Source: an uncultured Clostridia bacterium (GTDB lineage Bacteria; Bacillota; Clostridia; UBA1381). Taken from it: a stretch of DNA of 64,000 nt. Location of the stretch: NCBI GenBank assembly GCA_934454145.1, contig CAKSFT010000004.1, positions 62,001 to 126,000 of the forward strand. The letters are read 5' to 3'. The translations under genes and the position numbers were made by a program. Positions 17,694 to 25,831 of the stretch are shown in pieces. Each line of letters begins with the position of its first letter. Position 1 is the stretch's first letter. Below the pieces are notes generated by a model. The model searched no databases and was not told where the DNA came from. It saw only the letters and a list, made by a program, of their open reading frames with translations.

Positions 17694-18989
17694 TCACTTT
17701 TTCTGATCCAGTCCCCGGTGATTTTCGTTCAGTTCAAAAAGCTCCTTTGCCAATTCTCTCACGCGGTCGCGCATCTTGAATATGCAATCGTTCTCGTTCC
17801 CAAAACCACGAACCACGTCCTCGGCAAGCGCCTTGCACGACGGTGCACCGCAAGAGCCGCAATCAAATTTCGGCAGTTTTGCATATATCCCGTCCATCTG
17901 CTCCATTTTGCGCATAGCCTCGTCCAAATCGTCATCAAGCCGCGCATTGTGCGAGCCTTCCACACGCTTTTTCCACATCATCGACTCTACGTCCGGGTTT
18001 TCAATGTTGCGCTCTCTTCGTTTTTTCTTTGACTGCTGTGCAATACGCCTTGACGCCAAAAACGGGTTTACAATGTTTAAAGGTCCGCCCGAGCAGCCGC
18101 CCGTGCATGCCGACAGCTCGATAAATTCCACAGAATTTACCTTGCCGTATTCTATTTCCTCCAAAACATTAATCACATTATGTATGCCGTCAACGGCTAT
18201 ATAATCTTCAACACCCGTGCCTTTGCATTCTCCGCCGCTTCTTGCCCAAAAAACACCTTCATATCCCGATACAGACCTTACGGTTTCCTCCTCAACGGTG
18301 TCAATCACCGCCCGGATTTTTGCAAAGGCGTCTTTTGCCGCAATCGCACCGCTCACGTTCGACTTTTCCAAGGTCAGCGGCGCTTTTATGCTGGTGACCT
18401 TGGCCGGGCACGGCGAAATAAAGAAAACGCCGATTTCTTTTCCCAAAAGCCCCGTTTCTTTCACAGCCTTTTCCCTCGCCAAAGCCGCCGCGGCCTCCAT
18501 CGGCGAAACAAGTTTCAGCACATTCCCCAAAAGATTTGGGAAACGCTCCCGAATCAGCCTCAGCACCGCAGGGCACGCAGAGCTTATGACAGGCTTTTTG
18601 AGTTCTCCGCCCGATATAAGCTTCCTCGTCGCGGCACTTATATATTCCGCACCGCGCGCCACCTCAAAAACATCGTCAAATCCGATTTTTAAAAATGACG
18701 TAAGGATTTTGTCCACGCTTATTTCGTGGCGGAACTGACTGTAAAACGACGGTGCCGGACAGGCAATGTTGTATTTAAACTTTTCAAGCTCCGAAAAACT
18801 GTCTGCCGCCACAATCTTTGCGTGTGACTGACAAACCTTTATACATTCGCCGCAGTCTATACAGCGCTCTTTTATTATCTTTGCCTTGCCGTGACGCACC
18901 CTTATGGCCTCCGTCGGGCAGTGCGTTATGCAGTTTGTACAGCCGTGGCATTTATTTTTGTCCAGTGTAACCGAGTGGAAATATTCCAT
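17694..18989 (-). CDS. [FeFe] hydrogenase-like protein, putative sensory type
   Basis: This protein of about 431 residues starts at ATG 18989 behind GAGGTGAT. Two ferredoxin motifs (CHGCTNCITHCP, CIDCGECIKVC) lead into a hydrogenase large-subunit C-terminal domain. The three active-site loops are recognisable but altered: ISSACPAV replaces TSC[C/S]PGW, FISPCPAK replaces MPCxxK, and ELSACTGGCSGGP replaces EMACxxGCxxGGG. The first Cys of loop 1 is thus Ala, as in putative sensory (group C/D) enzymes. The C-terminus has an extra Fe-S domain (FDCGSCGAPSCKALAEDVVRG). No PAS domain is present. It lies between HATPase and DRTGG genes and may report H2 or redox state to them; catalysis is likely weak. 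Confidence 0.85.
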   Translation of the reverse strand: MEYFHSVTLDKNKCHGCTNCITHCPTEAIRVRHGKAKIIKERCIDCGECIKVCQSHAKIVAADSFSELEKFKYNIACPAPSFYSQFRHEISVDKILTSFLKIGFDDVFEVARGAEYISAATRKLISGGELKKPVISSACPAVLRLIRERFPNLLGNVLKLVSPMEAAAALAREKAVKETGLLGKEIGVFFISPCPAKVTSIKAPLTLEKSNVSGAIAAKDAFAKIRAVIDTVEEETVRSVSGYEGVFWARSGGECKGTGVEDYIAVDGIHNVINVLEEIEYGKVNSVEFIELSACTGGCSGGPLNIVNPFLASRRIAQQSKKKRRERNIENPDVESMMWKKRVEGSHNARLDDDLDEAMRKMEQMDGIYAKLPKFDCGSCGAPSCKALAEDVVRGFGNENDCIFKMRDRVRELAKELFELNENHRGLDQKK

Positions 18990-18999
18990 CAATATCACC

Positions 19000-19410
19000 T
19001 CACAGGTTTATAATTAATGTCAAAGCAGTCCCTTCTCCCGGGCAGGTCTTTATATGCATCTCGTCCGCATATTTTTTCATGTTCGGCAGCCCCATGCCGG
19101 CGCCGAATCCCATTTCGCGCACCGCGTCGCTTGCTGTGGAATATCCCTCCTGCATGGCAAGCTCCACGTCCGCAATCCCCGGGCCGTGGTCGGTGAAGGT
19201 GATGCGTATGCTTTTGGCATTCACCTCTGCCTCACATTCTCCGCCGCCGCCGTGTATCATGGTGTTTATCTCCGCCTCATACATGGCAACAGAAACCCTG
19301 CGCACAACCTCCGGCGCAATGCCCAGCTTTTTCAGAACCGACTTGAAATTGCTTGAAGCTTCTCCCGCTGCGAGAAAATCGTCCCCCAATATGGTGTATT
19401 TTTTAATCAT
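19000..19410 (-). CDS. RsbW/SpoIIAB-like ATP-binding protein
   Basis: The 136-residue protein is a small GHKL ATPase of the anti-sigma-factor type. The N box is in SVAMYEAEINTMIHGGGG near residue 45, G1 is FTDHGPGI near 73 and G2 is GFGAGMGLPNMKKYAD near 103. Length and motif spacing fit RsbW/SpoIIAB, with no membrane segment. It overlaps the upstream DRTGG gene by eight bases and is ten bases from the hydrogenase-like gene, so all are one transcription unit. A role as a partner-switching kinase in hydrogenase control is inferred from context; no anti-anti-sigma (STAS) protein is encoded nearby. Confidence 0.85.
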   Translation of the reverse strand: MIKKYTILGDDFLAAGEASSNFKSVLKKLGIAPEVVRRVSVAMYEAEINTMIHGGGGECEAEVNAKSIRITFTDHGPGIADVELAMQEGYSTASDAVREMGFGAGMGLPNMKKYADEMHIKTCPGEGTALTLIINL

Positions 19411-19762
19411 TTCCGCGCCCTCGCAAGCCCCCGTGATAAAGCTTCCCGCAAGCAGTATAAAGGGGGTGCGCCGTTGTCAAAACGGTTATGCCCTTCTCCT
19501 TTGCAAGCTTTATGACATCTTCCGGTGGGGTTTTCCCCCTCACAAAGCAAACTGCGGCAATGTCCATCATCTCGGCTGTTCTGATTACCTGCGAATTGAT
19601 AAGCCCCGTAAGCAGCAGCGACTGATCCTTGACAAAAGCAAGCACATCGCTCATCAGGTCACACCCACAGGCAGTATGTATTTCCTTCTTTTCCAAATCA
19701 TCCATATTCTCGCCGCTCAAAACTTCTGCGCCGAGAATTGACTTTATTTCCGACAACAGCAT
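19403..19762 (-). CDS. DRTGG-domain protein (second copy)
   Basis: This 119-residue protein starts at ATG 19762, seven bases after AAGGAG; the ORF continues 14 codons upstream without support. The domain runs MLLSEIKSILGAEVLSG, CGCDLMSDVLAFVKDQSLLL, then CFVRGKTPPEDVIKLAKEKG and ends in a Gly-rich tail. It is the same family as the protein at 17346-17675 but clearly diverged, with a distinctive CGCD motif that the other lacks. It is the first gene of the signalling block, 70 bp downstream of hydC. Confidence 0.82.
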   Translation of the reverse strand: MLLSEIKSILGAEVLSGENMDDLEKKEIHTACGCDLMSDVLAFVKDQSLLLTGLINSQVIRTAEMMDIAAVCFVRGKTPPEDVIKLAKEKGITVLTTAHPLYTACGKLYHGGLRGRGND

Positions 19763-19832
19763 AAACTTACTCCTTAAAACAAGATTTTTAACCAAGCTTA
19801 ACACCTTTATCTTTTATAAGCGGAAAATTTTA

Positions 19833-20321
19833 TCAATACTTGCTCAATATATCATCAACATCATCTACGGTAAGACGTCCGTAAACCTCATCGTTTACCG
19901 TCAGCACAGGCGCAAGTCCGCATGCACCGATACAGCGCGTTGCGTCAATGGAGAATTTCCCGTCCGGTGTACATTCTCCGACATCAATTCCGAGGCGCTC
20001 CTTGATTTTTTCCAGAATGTCGCCCGAGCCCTTTACATAACATGCCGTGCCAAGACAGACGCCGACTTTGTATTCGCCCTTCGGATTCAGCGAGAACTGG
20101 GTGTAGAATGTGACAATCCCATAAATCTCGGCAAGCGGAATCGAAAGTCCTTCGGCAATCATCGTCTGCACTTCAATCGGCAAATATCCGTAGATGTCCT
20201 GAGCTTTGTGAAGAACGGGGATTGCCGCGCCCTCCTGACCCTTGTGTTCTTCGATTACTGCCATCAGTTCTTTTTCCTGTTCTTCAGTCCCCTTAAAAGG
20301 CACTGTGTTCTTTTTTTTCAT
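19833..20321 (-). CDS. hydC: Hydrogenase subunit HydC, NuoE-like [2Fe-2S] protein
   Basis: The 162-residue protein has the NuoE fold: a helical N-terminal half (VLHKAQDIYGYLPIEVQTMIAE, IYGIVTFYTQFSL) and a thioredoxin-like [2Fe-2S] half. The four ligands lie in CLGTAC near residue 90 and CIGACG near 130. It belongs with HydB and HydA as the small electron-transfer subunit of an NADH-linked hydrogenase. Unusually, the signalling genes and repeat R2 separate it from hydB. It is the promoter-proximal gene of the locus, with GGAGG upstream of the ATG and a good promoter at 20434-20462. Confidence 0.92.
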   Translation of the reverse strand: MKKKNTVPFKGTEEQEKELMAVIEEHKGQEGAAIPVLHKAQDIYGYLPIEVQTMIAEGLSIPLAEIYGIVTFYTQFSLNPKGEYKVGVCLGTACYVKGSGDILEKIKERLGIDVGECTPDGKFSIDATRCIGACGLAPVLTVNDEVYGRLTVDDVDDILSKY

Positions 20322-20351
20322 CTATAAACCTCCTTCTTTAGACTGCAGGCA

Positions 20352-20384
20352 GACAATTGCAAAACAGCAGTTTTACAATCACCC
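20352..20384. repeat. Degenerate short palindromic repeat
   Basis: The sequence GACAATTGCAAAACAG...TTTTACAATCACCC resembles the terminal hairpin of the long repeats with several mismatches. It lies in the 5-prime leader of the hydrogenase transcript, between promoter and hydC. Confidence 0.5.
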
Positions 20385-20417
20385 GTCAGGTTACAAACAC
20401 TATTCCTTTTTAGCATA

Positions 20418-20462
20418 ATGTTATACACAACATATTATAACATACTTTCGTTAAAAATCCAA
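20418..20462 (-). promoter_or_regulatory. Promoter of the hyd locus with an inverted repeat over the -10
   Basis: Reading the minus strand, TTGGAT (20462-20457) and TATAAT (20439-20434) are separated by 17 bases and point into hydC. ATGTTATA at 20418-20425 and TATAACAT at 20436-20443 form a perfect 8-bp inverted repeat across the -10 and start region, a plausible operator. It does not match the Rex consensus. Confidence 0.6.
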
Positions 20463-20665
20463 ACAAATTTGTTAAAAAAATAATTTACTCTATTTTAGAC
20501 AAATCATCAAGGCAGTTTTTGTAGAAAATTTACAGATATATTGATATATTTTTGAAAAAAAGCGAATTTCCATATGTTAAAATATAAATAACGGTATTTC
20601 TCGGCAAAACAATAAAAAAGTGATGTGAAAAATCCCCAAAACGCAAAAATTTAAACAGAACAGAA

Positions 20666-20708
20666 AAACTGAGCGAAGGCGTACACGCTGTATGCCTTCG
20701 CTCAGTTT
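20666..20708 (-). terminator. Intrinsic terminator of the SGNH esterase gene
   Basis: The arms AAACTGAGCGAAGGC and GCCTTCGCTCAGTTT form a perfect 15-bp stem with a 13-base loop, followed on the minus strand by TTTTCTG. It is 23 bp after the stop codon. Confidence 0.85.
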
Positions 20709-20730
20709 GTTCATAGTATAAAACATTTTT

Positions 20731-21696
20731 TCAAAGAATATCCTTTTTCATAATTTCCGTCAAATATCCGGCAACAATCCTGTGTCCGTCCCTCAGCGGA
20801 TGAATCGGTTCTTTCGGAACCCAGCCTGTCGAGTTGATATAATAAACATTGTCGCCGTATTGCCTGTTGTGCTCCGAAACAACTTCTCCTATCGTTTCTG
20901 CATGACTGCCGCAAAACGGCGTCAGGCAAACAATCTTTGATTTTGGGTTTCTGTCCCTCACAAGCTTCACAAACCTTGCATATTCATACTTCACTTCCTC
21001 TGCCGTTTTTCCGCCGTCGTTTGTGCCGTGGTTTATCACAATATAGTCCGCCTCTGCGCTCGGGCACGGATTTTCATGGCTGAAGAACGGGTATGCGTCA
21101 TATACCTTCGGCACAGAACCGCAGCCGGCTTTTGTTGTGCCGACAGCGCCATAGCCCATGATAATCGGGCGCAGATTCAGTGCCTCGGCTGTGAGCCACG
21201 CATATGTCGCCGTTGCGTCGTCCTCAAAAACCCTGTCCCATAAAGTATGATATTTCTGATACGGCTCATCAATCAGCACGCCCTCGGTTATGGAATCACC
21301 GATAAACTCTATTGTATTTCTGCCGTCTGCCTCAAGTTCTCCAAATCCGTCTGCTTCAATCCCGACCAGGGACACCTTGGATTCAAGCGGTTCAAACCAT
21401 CTCTGGTGCACCTCTGTCGAGCTTTTGAGAATCATCTCCACATAATGCTCGCCCTCGTCCGCCGATATTCTGATGTATTTGTCAATCGGCACTTCAATCC
21501 TTGCGCCGCGGTCAACACTTATGTAAACATGCGGATACGGCTCACGGCAGAAATCCACGTCAAATTCCAAAATTGCCATTTTGCCGGAAAACACAAATTC
21601 CGCTGTGGCGCCGTTTGCTGTGCAAACCGCAAATTTATCCGTCACCCTCCAGCGCGGCGAAAACCTGATTTTTGGGTCATTTGCTTTTATAATCAT
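20731..21696 (-). CDS. SGNH/GDSL carbohydrate esterase, two-domain (CE2-like)
   Basis: The 321-residue protein lacks a signal peptide. Residues 1-120 look like the beta-sandwich domain found in front of CE2-type and related acetyl esterases (FSGKMAILEFDVDF, ISVDRGARIEVPID). The SGNH hydrolase domain starts with the nucleophile block EFIGDSITEG near 130. It continues with the Gly block (GYGAVGTT), the Asn block (VINHGTNDGG) and the Asp-x-x-His block (LRDGHRIVAGYL), so the catalytic Ser, Asp and His are all present. The likely substrate is acetylated oligosaccharide in the cytoplasm. It is a single-gene unit with its own terminator, divergent from leuC. Confidence 0.82.
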   Translation of the reverse strand: MIIKANDPKIRFSPRWRVTDKFAVCTANGATAEFVFSGKMAILEFDVDFCREPYPHVYISVDRGARIEVPIDKYIRISADEGEHYVEMILKSSTEVHQRWFEPLESKVSLVGIEADGFGELEADGRNTIEFIGDSITEGVLIDEPYQKYHTLWDRVFEDDATATYAWLTAEALNLRPIIMGYGAVGTTKAGCGSVPKVYDAYPFFSHENPCPSAEADYIVINHGTNDGGKTAEEVKYEYARFVKLVRDRNPKSKIVCLTPFCGSHAETIGEVVSEHNRQYGDNVYYINSTGWVPKEPIHPLRDGHRIVAGYLTEIMKKDIL

Positions 21697-21834
21697 TTAT
21701 TCTCTCTCCTCTGAATAATTTATAAAATTTCTGATTATTTTATCACACTTGCAGTAATAAAACAATACTTTTTCGGAAAAAGTTGTCGATAGTTGAATAA
21801 AATTTTTCCAATGTTGAATTTTTGTTTTAATTTG

Positions 21835-21864
21835 TTGGACAAACCGCAAAAAATGTAGTACAAT
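21835..21864 (+). promoter_or_regulatory. Promoter of leuCDB
   Basis: TTGGAC at 21835-21840 and TACAAT at 21859-21864 are spaced by 18 bases, 36 bp before the leuC ATG. No leader peptide or T-box is visible in the short leader. Confidence 0.6.
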
Positions 21865-21899
21865 AAAAGGTAATAAAATTTTGATTGGAGTGGCTATTT

Positions 21900-23159
21900 A
21901 TGGGTATGACAATGACGCAGAAAATACTTGCAAGGGCATCGGGCAAAGCCTCGGTTGCCGCAGGAGATTTGATAATGGCAAACCTAAACCTTGTTTTGGG
22001 CAACGACATCACCTCGCCGGTTGCGATAAAAGAATTTGACAAAATCGGCAAAGATGTTTTTGATAAGGCAAAAATCGCCCTGATACCCGACCATTTTACT
22101 CCCAACAAAGACATAAAGTCGGCAGAGCAGGCAAAAACAGTACGCCTTTTTGCACACAAGCACGATATCGAAAACTACTTTGAAGTCGGGGAAGTCGGCA
22201 TAGAGCATGCGCTTGTCCCCGAAAAAGGATTGGCAAAAGCAGGCGATGTCATAATCGGCGCAGACTCCCACACATGTACATACGGCGCACTGGGCGCATT
22301 CTCCACGGGCGTGGGTTCGACCGACATGGCGGCGGGCATGGCAACGGGCAAGGCATGGTTCAAGGTGCCGGACGCAATAAAATTTAACCTGACAGGCAAG
22401 CTTAAACCGTACGTCAGCGGAAAAGACGTTATCCTGCACATCATCGGGCTCATCGGTGTCGACGGCGCGCTCTACAAGTCAATGGAATTTGCCGGCGACG
22501 GGCTGAAAAACCTGACAATGGACGACCGTTTCACAATTGCAAACATGGCAATCGAAGCAGGCGCCAAGAACGGTATTTTTGAGGCAGACACCCTCACAGA
22601 AGAATACATGAAAGAGCACGGCGCATCGGGATATACCGTATTTACAGCCGACCCGGACGCACATTATTACCGTGTGATAGACATTGATTTGTCGCAGATT
22701 GACCACACCGTTTCTTTCCCGCACCTCCCCGAAAACACACGCACACCAAAAGACTGGGGCGATGTCGAAATCGACCAGGTTGTCATCGGCTCGTGCACAA
22801 ACGGCAGAATTTCCGACCTGCGCCATGCCGCGCAAATTCTCAAGGGGCGCCATGTCAAAAAGGGCATAAGGGCAATAATCTTCCCGGCAACCCAAAAGAT
22901 ATATATGCAGGCGCTGAAGGAAGGCATACTGGAAACGCTTGTGGCGGCAGGCTGTGTTATTTCCGCGCCGACATGCGGCCCGTGCCTCGGCGGCCACATG
23001 GGCATACTTGCCGAAGGCGAAAGATGCGTTTCCACCACAAACAGGAACTTTGTGGGGAGAATGGGACACGTAAAGAGCGAAGTGTACCTGGCAAGCCCGG
23101 AAGTCGCGGCGGCAAGTGCTGTCACAGGACGCATCACCGCACCCGAAGAATTGATGTAA
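21900..23159 (+). CDS. leuC: 3-isopropylmalate dehydratase large subunit
   Basis: This 419-residue aconitase-family protein starts at ATG 21900 behind GGAG. [4Fe-4S] ligands lie in VIGSCTNGR near residue 300 and CGPCLGGHMG near 360. The N-terminal motif MTMTQKILARASG, SPVAIKEFDKIG and DSHTCTYGALGAFSTGVGSTD are typical of the shorter archaeal/clostridial LeuC (HACN) type of about 420 residues. With LeuD it isomerises 2-isopropylmalate to 3-isopropylmalate in leucine synthesis. leuD starts 14 bp downstream and leuB after it. leuA is not in the window. Homoaconitase activity is the main alternative, but the leuB neighbour favours leucine. Confidence 0.95.
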   Translation: MGMTMTQKILARASGKASVAAGDLIMANLNLVLGNDITSPVAIKEFDKIGKDVFDKAKIALIPDHFTPNKDIKSAEQAKTVRLFAHKHDIENYFEVGEVGIEHALVPEKGLAKAGDVIIGADSHTCTYGALGAFSTGVGSTDMAAGMATGKAWFKVPDAIKFNLTGKLKPYVSGKDVILHIIGLIGVDGALYKSMEFAGDGLKNLTMDDRFTIANMAIEAGAKNGIFEADTLTEEYMKEHGASGYTVFTADPDAHYYRVIDIDLSQIDHTVSFPHLPENTRTPKDWGDVEIDQVVIGSCTNGRISDLRHAAQILKGRHVKKGIRAIIFPATQKIYMQALKEGILETLVAAGCVISAPTCGPCLGGHMGILAEGERCVSTTNRNFVGRMGHVKSEVYLASPEVAAASAVTGRITAPEELM

Positions 23160-23173
23160 GGAGAGTGTAAGTC

Positions 23174-23662
23174 ATGAAATTGGAAGGAACTGTTATAAAA
23201 TACGGAGATAATATAGACACAGATGTTATAATTCCGGCACGCTATCTTAACGTAAGCGCCCCCGAAGAGCTGGCGGCGCACTGCATGGAGGACATAGACC
23301 AAACATTTACAAAAAGGGTAAAGCCCGGCGACATAATGGTCGGCGGTGCAAACTTCGGCTGCGGTTCTTCGCGCGAGCATGCCCCGATTGCCATAAAAGC
23401 CAGCGGCATTTCCTGCGTCATCGCAAAAGACTTTGCAAGGATATTTTACCGCAATTCCATAAACATCGGTCTGCCGATACTGGAATGCCCGGAGGCGTCT
23501 GAGGACATAGCAGAAGGCGACGAACTCTCAATTGATTTGTCAAACGGCACAATAGAAAACAAAACCAAAAACAAAACATACCGCGCAGTGCCGTTCCCCG
23601 GTTTTATGCAGGATATCATAAACGCCGGCGGGCTTATCGCTTACCTGAAGGAGGAAAAATAA
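23174..23662 (+). CDS. leuD: 3-isopropylmalate dehydratase small subunit
   Basis: This 162-residue swivel-domain protein has the family signature YGDNIDTDVIIPARYLN near residue 10, then GGANFGCGSSREHAP near 55, FARIFYRNSINIGLP near 85 and PFPGFMQDIINAGGLI at the end. Length is normal for the short LeuD type that pairs with LeuC of about 420 residues. It completes the heterodimeric isomerase. The ribosome site is GGAGAG, and leuB begins two bases after its stop. Confidence 0.95.
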   Translation: MKLEGTVIKYGDNIDTDVIIPARYLNVSAPEELAAHCMEDIDQTFTKRVKPGDIMVGGANFGCGSSREHAPIAIKASGISCVIAKDFARIFYRNSINIGLPILECPEASEDIAEGDELSIDLSNGTIENKTKNKTYRAVPFPGFMQDIINAGGLIAYLKEEK

Positions 23663-23663
23663 A

Positions 23664-24731
23664 ATGTCTGAATTTAACATTGCTTTGATACCCGGCGACG
23701 GCATAGGCCCGGAAATCGTTTCCGCCTCTGTGACCGTCCTGAACAAGGTTGCAGAAAAGTTTAACCACAAATTCAACTACGAAGAGGTTTATATGGGCGG
23801 CTGTGCAATTGACAAATTCGGCACAAGCCTGCCCGACGAATCCATAGAAAAGGCTTTGAAATCGGACAGCGTGCTGCTCGGCGCCGTGGGCGGCCCGAAG
23901 TGGGACGGTGTTCCGCGCGAAATACGCCCCGAAGCAGGGCTTTTGAAGATAAGAAAAGCGCTTGGGCTGTACTGCAATCTGCGTCCGTCCGTGCTCAATC
24001 CGCGCCTCAAGAGCGCATCTCCCCTCAAAGACTCAAAGCTTGAGGGAGGGCTTGACATCATGGTTGTGCGCGAGCTCACCGGCGGCATCTATTTTGGTAA
24101 ACGCGCCCTTGCCCCCGATGGCAGCTGGGCTTCCGACGAAGAACGCTATTCTGTAGAAGAAATAACAAGAATCGGAAAAATCGCTTTTGACACAGCAAGA
24201 CTGCGCAGCAAGCGCGTCGTTTCGGTCGACAAGGCAAATGTCCTGGAGTCGTCGAGGTTGTGGAGAAGGACCATGGAAGGACTGGCAAGGGACTATCCCG
24301 ATGTTCAGCTCTCGCACATGTATGTGGACAACGCGGCAATGCAGCTGACCCTCAACCCGGCACAGTTTGACGTGCTTGTCACATCAAATATATTCGGCGA
24401 CATACTCTCCGACCTTTCCAGTGCAATTGCCGGTTCCATCGGCATGCTCCCCTCTGCATCACTCGGCAAAACCAAGTGCGGCATGTATGAGCCGATTCAC
24501 GGCTCCGCCCCCGACATCGCGGGCATGGGCATTGCAAACCCGATAGGCACAATCCTTTCCGCGGCAATGATGCTTGAGCTTTCCTTTGGGCTTTCGGAAG
24601 AAGCAAAGGCGATAAGAACCGCCGTGGACAAGGCGCTGGGGCAAAACGCAAGAACCGCCGACATCATGAGCGAGGGAATGACAAGGGTATCCACATCACA
24701 AATGGCAGAAATTATAGCAGAAAACATATAA
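23664..24731 (+). CDS. leuB: 3-isopropylmalate dehydrogenase
   Basis: The 355-residue enzyme oxidises and decarboxylates 3-isopropylmalate with NAD. The nucleotide/substrate features are visible: IALIPGDGIGPEIV at the N-terminus, LLGAVGGPKWD, VVRELTGGIYFGKR near 135 (substrate-binding Arg and Tyr), DKANVLESSRLWRR near 190, DVLVTSNIFGDILSDLSSAI with the metal-binding Asp pair near 240, and EPIHGSAPDIAGMGIANP near 275. Length is that of standard LeuB. It is the last gene of leuCDB; no convincing terminator is seen before the mecA promoter. Confidence 0.96.
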   Translation: MSEFNIALIPGDGIGPEIVSASVTVLNKVAEKFNHKFNYEEVYMGGCAIDKFGTSLPDESIEKALKSDSVLLGAVGGPKWDGVPREIRPEAGLLKIRKALGLYCNLRPSVLNPRLKSASPLKDSKLEGGLDIMVVRELTGGIYFGKRALAPDGSWASDEERYSVEEITRIGKIAFDTARLRSKRVVSVDKANVLESSRLWRRTMEGLARDYPDVQLSHMYVDNAAMQLTLNPAQFDVLVTSNIFGDILSDLSSAIAGSIGMLPSASLGKTKCGMYEPIHGSAPDIAGMGIANPIGTILSAAMMLELSFGLSEEAKAIRTAVDKALGQNARTADIMSEGMTRVSTSQMAEIIAENI

Positions 24732-24771
24732 AATCTAAAGTATGTAACTTTTTGTAATTTCAAAAAAACTA

Positions 24772-24800
24772 TTCCCAAAAATCAAAATGTGTAGTATAAT
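24772..24800 (+). promoter_or_regulatory. Probable mecA promoter
   Basis: TATAAT at 24795-24800 has a weak TTCCCA -35 at 24772-24777 (17-base spacer). A small GGCGGCAAAGCGCC hairpin is encoded in the roughly 80-base leader that follows. Confidence 0.45.
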
Positions 24801-24889
24801 ATTAATATATGGCGGCAAAGCGCCATCCGTACAAATGAGAACGTGAAACATCAGGACGTATATTCTCCTAAAAGGGAAGTGGTTTGAAA

Positions 24890-25465
24890 ATGAAGATTGA
24901 AAAAATCGAACTCAACAGAATAAAAGTAACCTTATCCGCACCGGATTTGATTGATATGAATATTAATATAAAATCACTTACGCCCGGCTCTCCGAGGCTT
25001 CACGGTTTTCTGTATGAAATCATGGAAAAAGTGCGCAAAGAAACCGGCTTTAACCCCTACAGCGGTCAGGTTGTCGTGGAGGCAATGCCCGACGGCGACG
25101 GCATTGTCCTTACCGTCACAAAGCTCACAGACGAACCGCAAAAGAAAAAACGCCCGGGAAAAGTCAGGGTTGCGGGGCACAGAAGTGCAAAGAAAATTAC
25201 ATATAAGTTTGACTCGTTTGAGAATGTATGCGGCTTGTTTTCAAACAGCAGTCCCGAGCATTTTGCATCTGCCGGGCTTTATGAATATATGGACAATTTC
25301 TATATGGTTGTCCCCAAAAACGCCGCGCCGGTTCTCCCGGAATTCGGCCACCCCCAAACGATGCTGAACATAAGCGAAAGCTTTCTGTCGGAGCACGGCA
25401 AACTGCACGCAAAGGGAAAAACGCTGGTTGCAATGGCACAGGGCGTAAAAAATCTGGAAAAATAA
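24890..25465 (+). CDS. mecA: MecA-family adaptor protein
   Basis: This protein of about 191 residues starts at ATG 24890, 11 bases after AGGGAAG. The N-terminus MKIEKIELNRIKVTLSAPDLIDMNI is the classic MecA/NegB opening. A variable linker rich in Lys/Pro (EPQKKKRPGKVR) separates the N- and C-terminal domains, and the C-terminal domain contains YEYMDNFYMVV and AEHGKLHAKGKTL-like segments. MecA recognises substrates and delivers them to the ClpC protease. The length is somewhat shorter than the B. subtilis protein but usual for clostridial forms. It is monocistronic, with its own promoter and terminator. Confidence 0.85.
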   Translation: MKIEKIELNRIKVTLSAPDLIDMNINIKSLTPGSPRLHGFLYEIMEKVRKETGFNPYSGQVVVEAMPDGDGIVLTVTKLTDEPQKKKRPGKVRVAGHRSAKKITYKFDSFENVCGLFSNSSPEHFASAGLYEYMDNFYMVVPKNAAPVLPEFGHPQTMLNISESFLSEHGKLHAKGKTLVAMAQGVKNLEK

Positions 25466-25472
25466 AAAAATT

Positions 25473-25519
25473 AAAAGGGATTGCAACAACATGAATAAAT
25501 TTTGTTGCAATCCCTTTTA
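25473..25519 (+). terminator. Intrinsic terminator after mecA
   Basis: The arms AAAAGGGATTGCAACA and TGTTGCAATCCCTTTT form a near-perfect stem that ends in TTTTAT, 8 bp after the mecA stop. Confidence 0.85.
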
Positions 25520-25586
25520 TAACACATTGTAACTTTTTGTCAATATAAATGTTTAATCCAAAGCATTTGTTTCCGCCGTATCCGAA

Positions 25587-25799
25587 TTAAAATATATTAT
25601 TTTCAGTAACATTGTTTTTATATCCACAACGACTGCATTTCCATATACCAGATTCAACAGTAAACCCTTCCTGAACATTCATAAATTTTGTACAGTTATC
25701 GCAAAACCAATAAATATATCCGTCCAAAAGCGATTTTTCCAAAACCGCATAACTACACCTTTTGCAATTCCACGCTTCGGTTTCTTTGTTAAACCTCAT
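25587..25799 (-). CDS. Small zinc-ribbon-like protein with three CxxC pairs
   Basis: The 70-residue product carries CKRC at 12-15, CDNC at 33-36 and CSRC at 55-58, each preceded by an aromatic residue (AWNCKRC, YWFCDNC, IWKCSRC). This gives a repeated W-x-C-x-x-C knuckle that probably binds Zn. It has no signal peptide or membrane helix. I do not recognise a named family. The ribosome site is weak, which lowers confidence. It lies 32 bp downstream of the EcsC-like gene in an AT-rich patch, and the two may form a unit. Confidence 0.6.
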   Translation of the reverse strand: MRFNKETEAWNCKRCSYAVLEKSLLDGYIYWFCDNCTKFMNVQEGFTVESGIWKCSRCGYKNNVTENNIF

Positions 25800-25831
25800 A
25801 AATCCATAACATACAAGGACAATATCTGCTT

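Larger units (their letters stand above)
20322..20730. other. Intergenic region between hydC and the SGNH esterase gene
   Basis: This 409-bp region holds the degenerate repeat at 20352, the hyd promoter at 20418-20462 and the esterase terminator at 20666-20708. The remainder (about 20465-20660) is AT-rich with no ORF or further structure that I can support. Confidence 0.7.

Noticed and set aside
20467..20490. Rex-binding site TTGTTAAAAAAATAATTT upstream of hydC
   Set aside because: Only the left half matches the Rex consensus; the right half lacks TTAACAA.
24821..24890. mecA leader resembling the shared thiT leader (AACGTGAAA...CGTATATTCTCC)
   Set aside because: Only the first short block matches; the later stem, the pseudoknot partner and the GGCGGCGGAATGGAG segment are missing, so this is probably chance.
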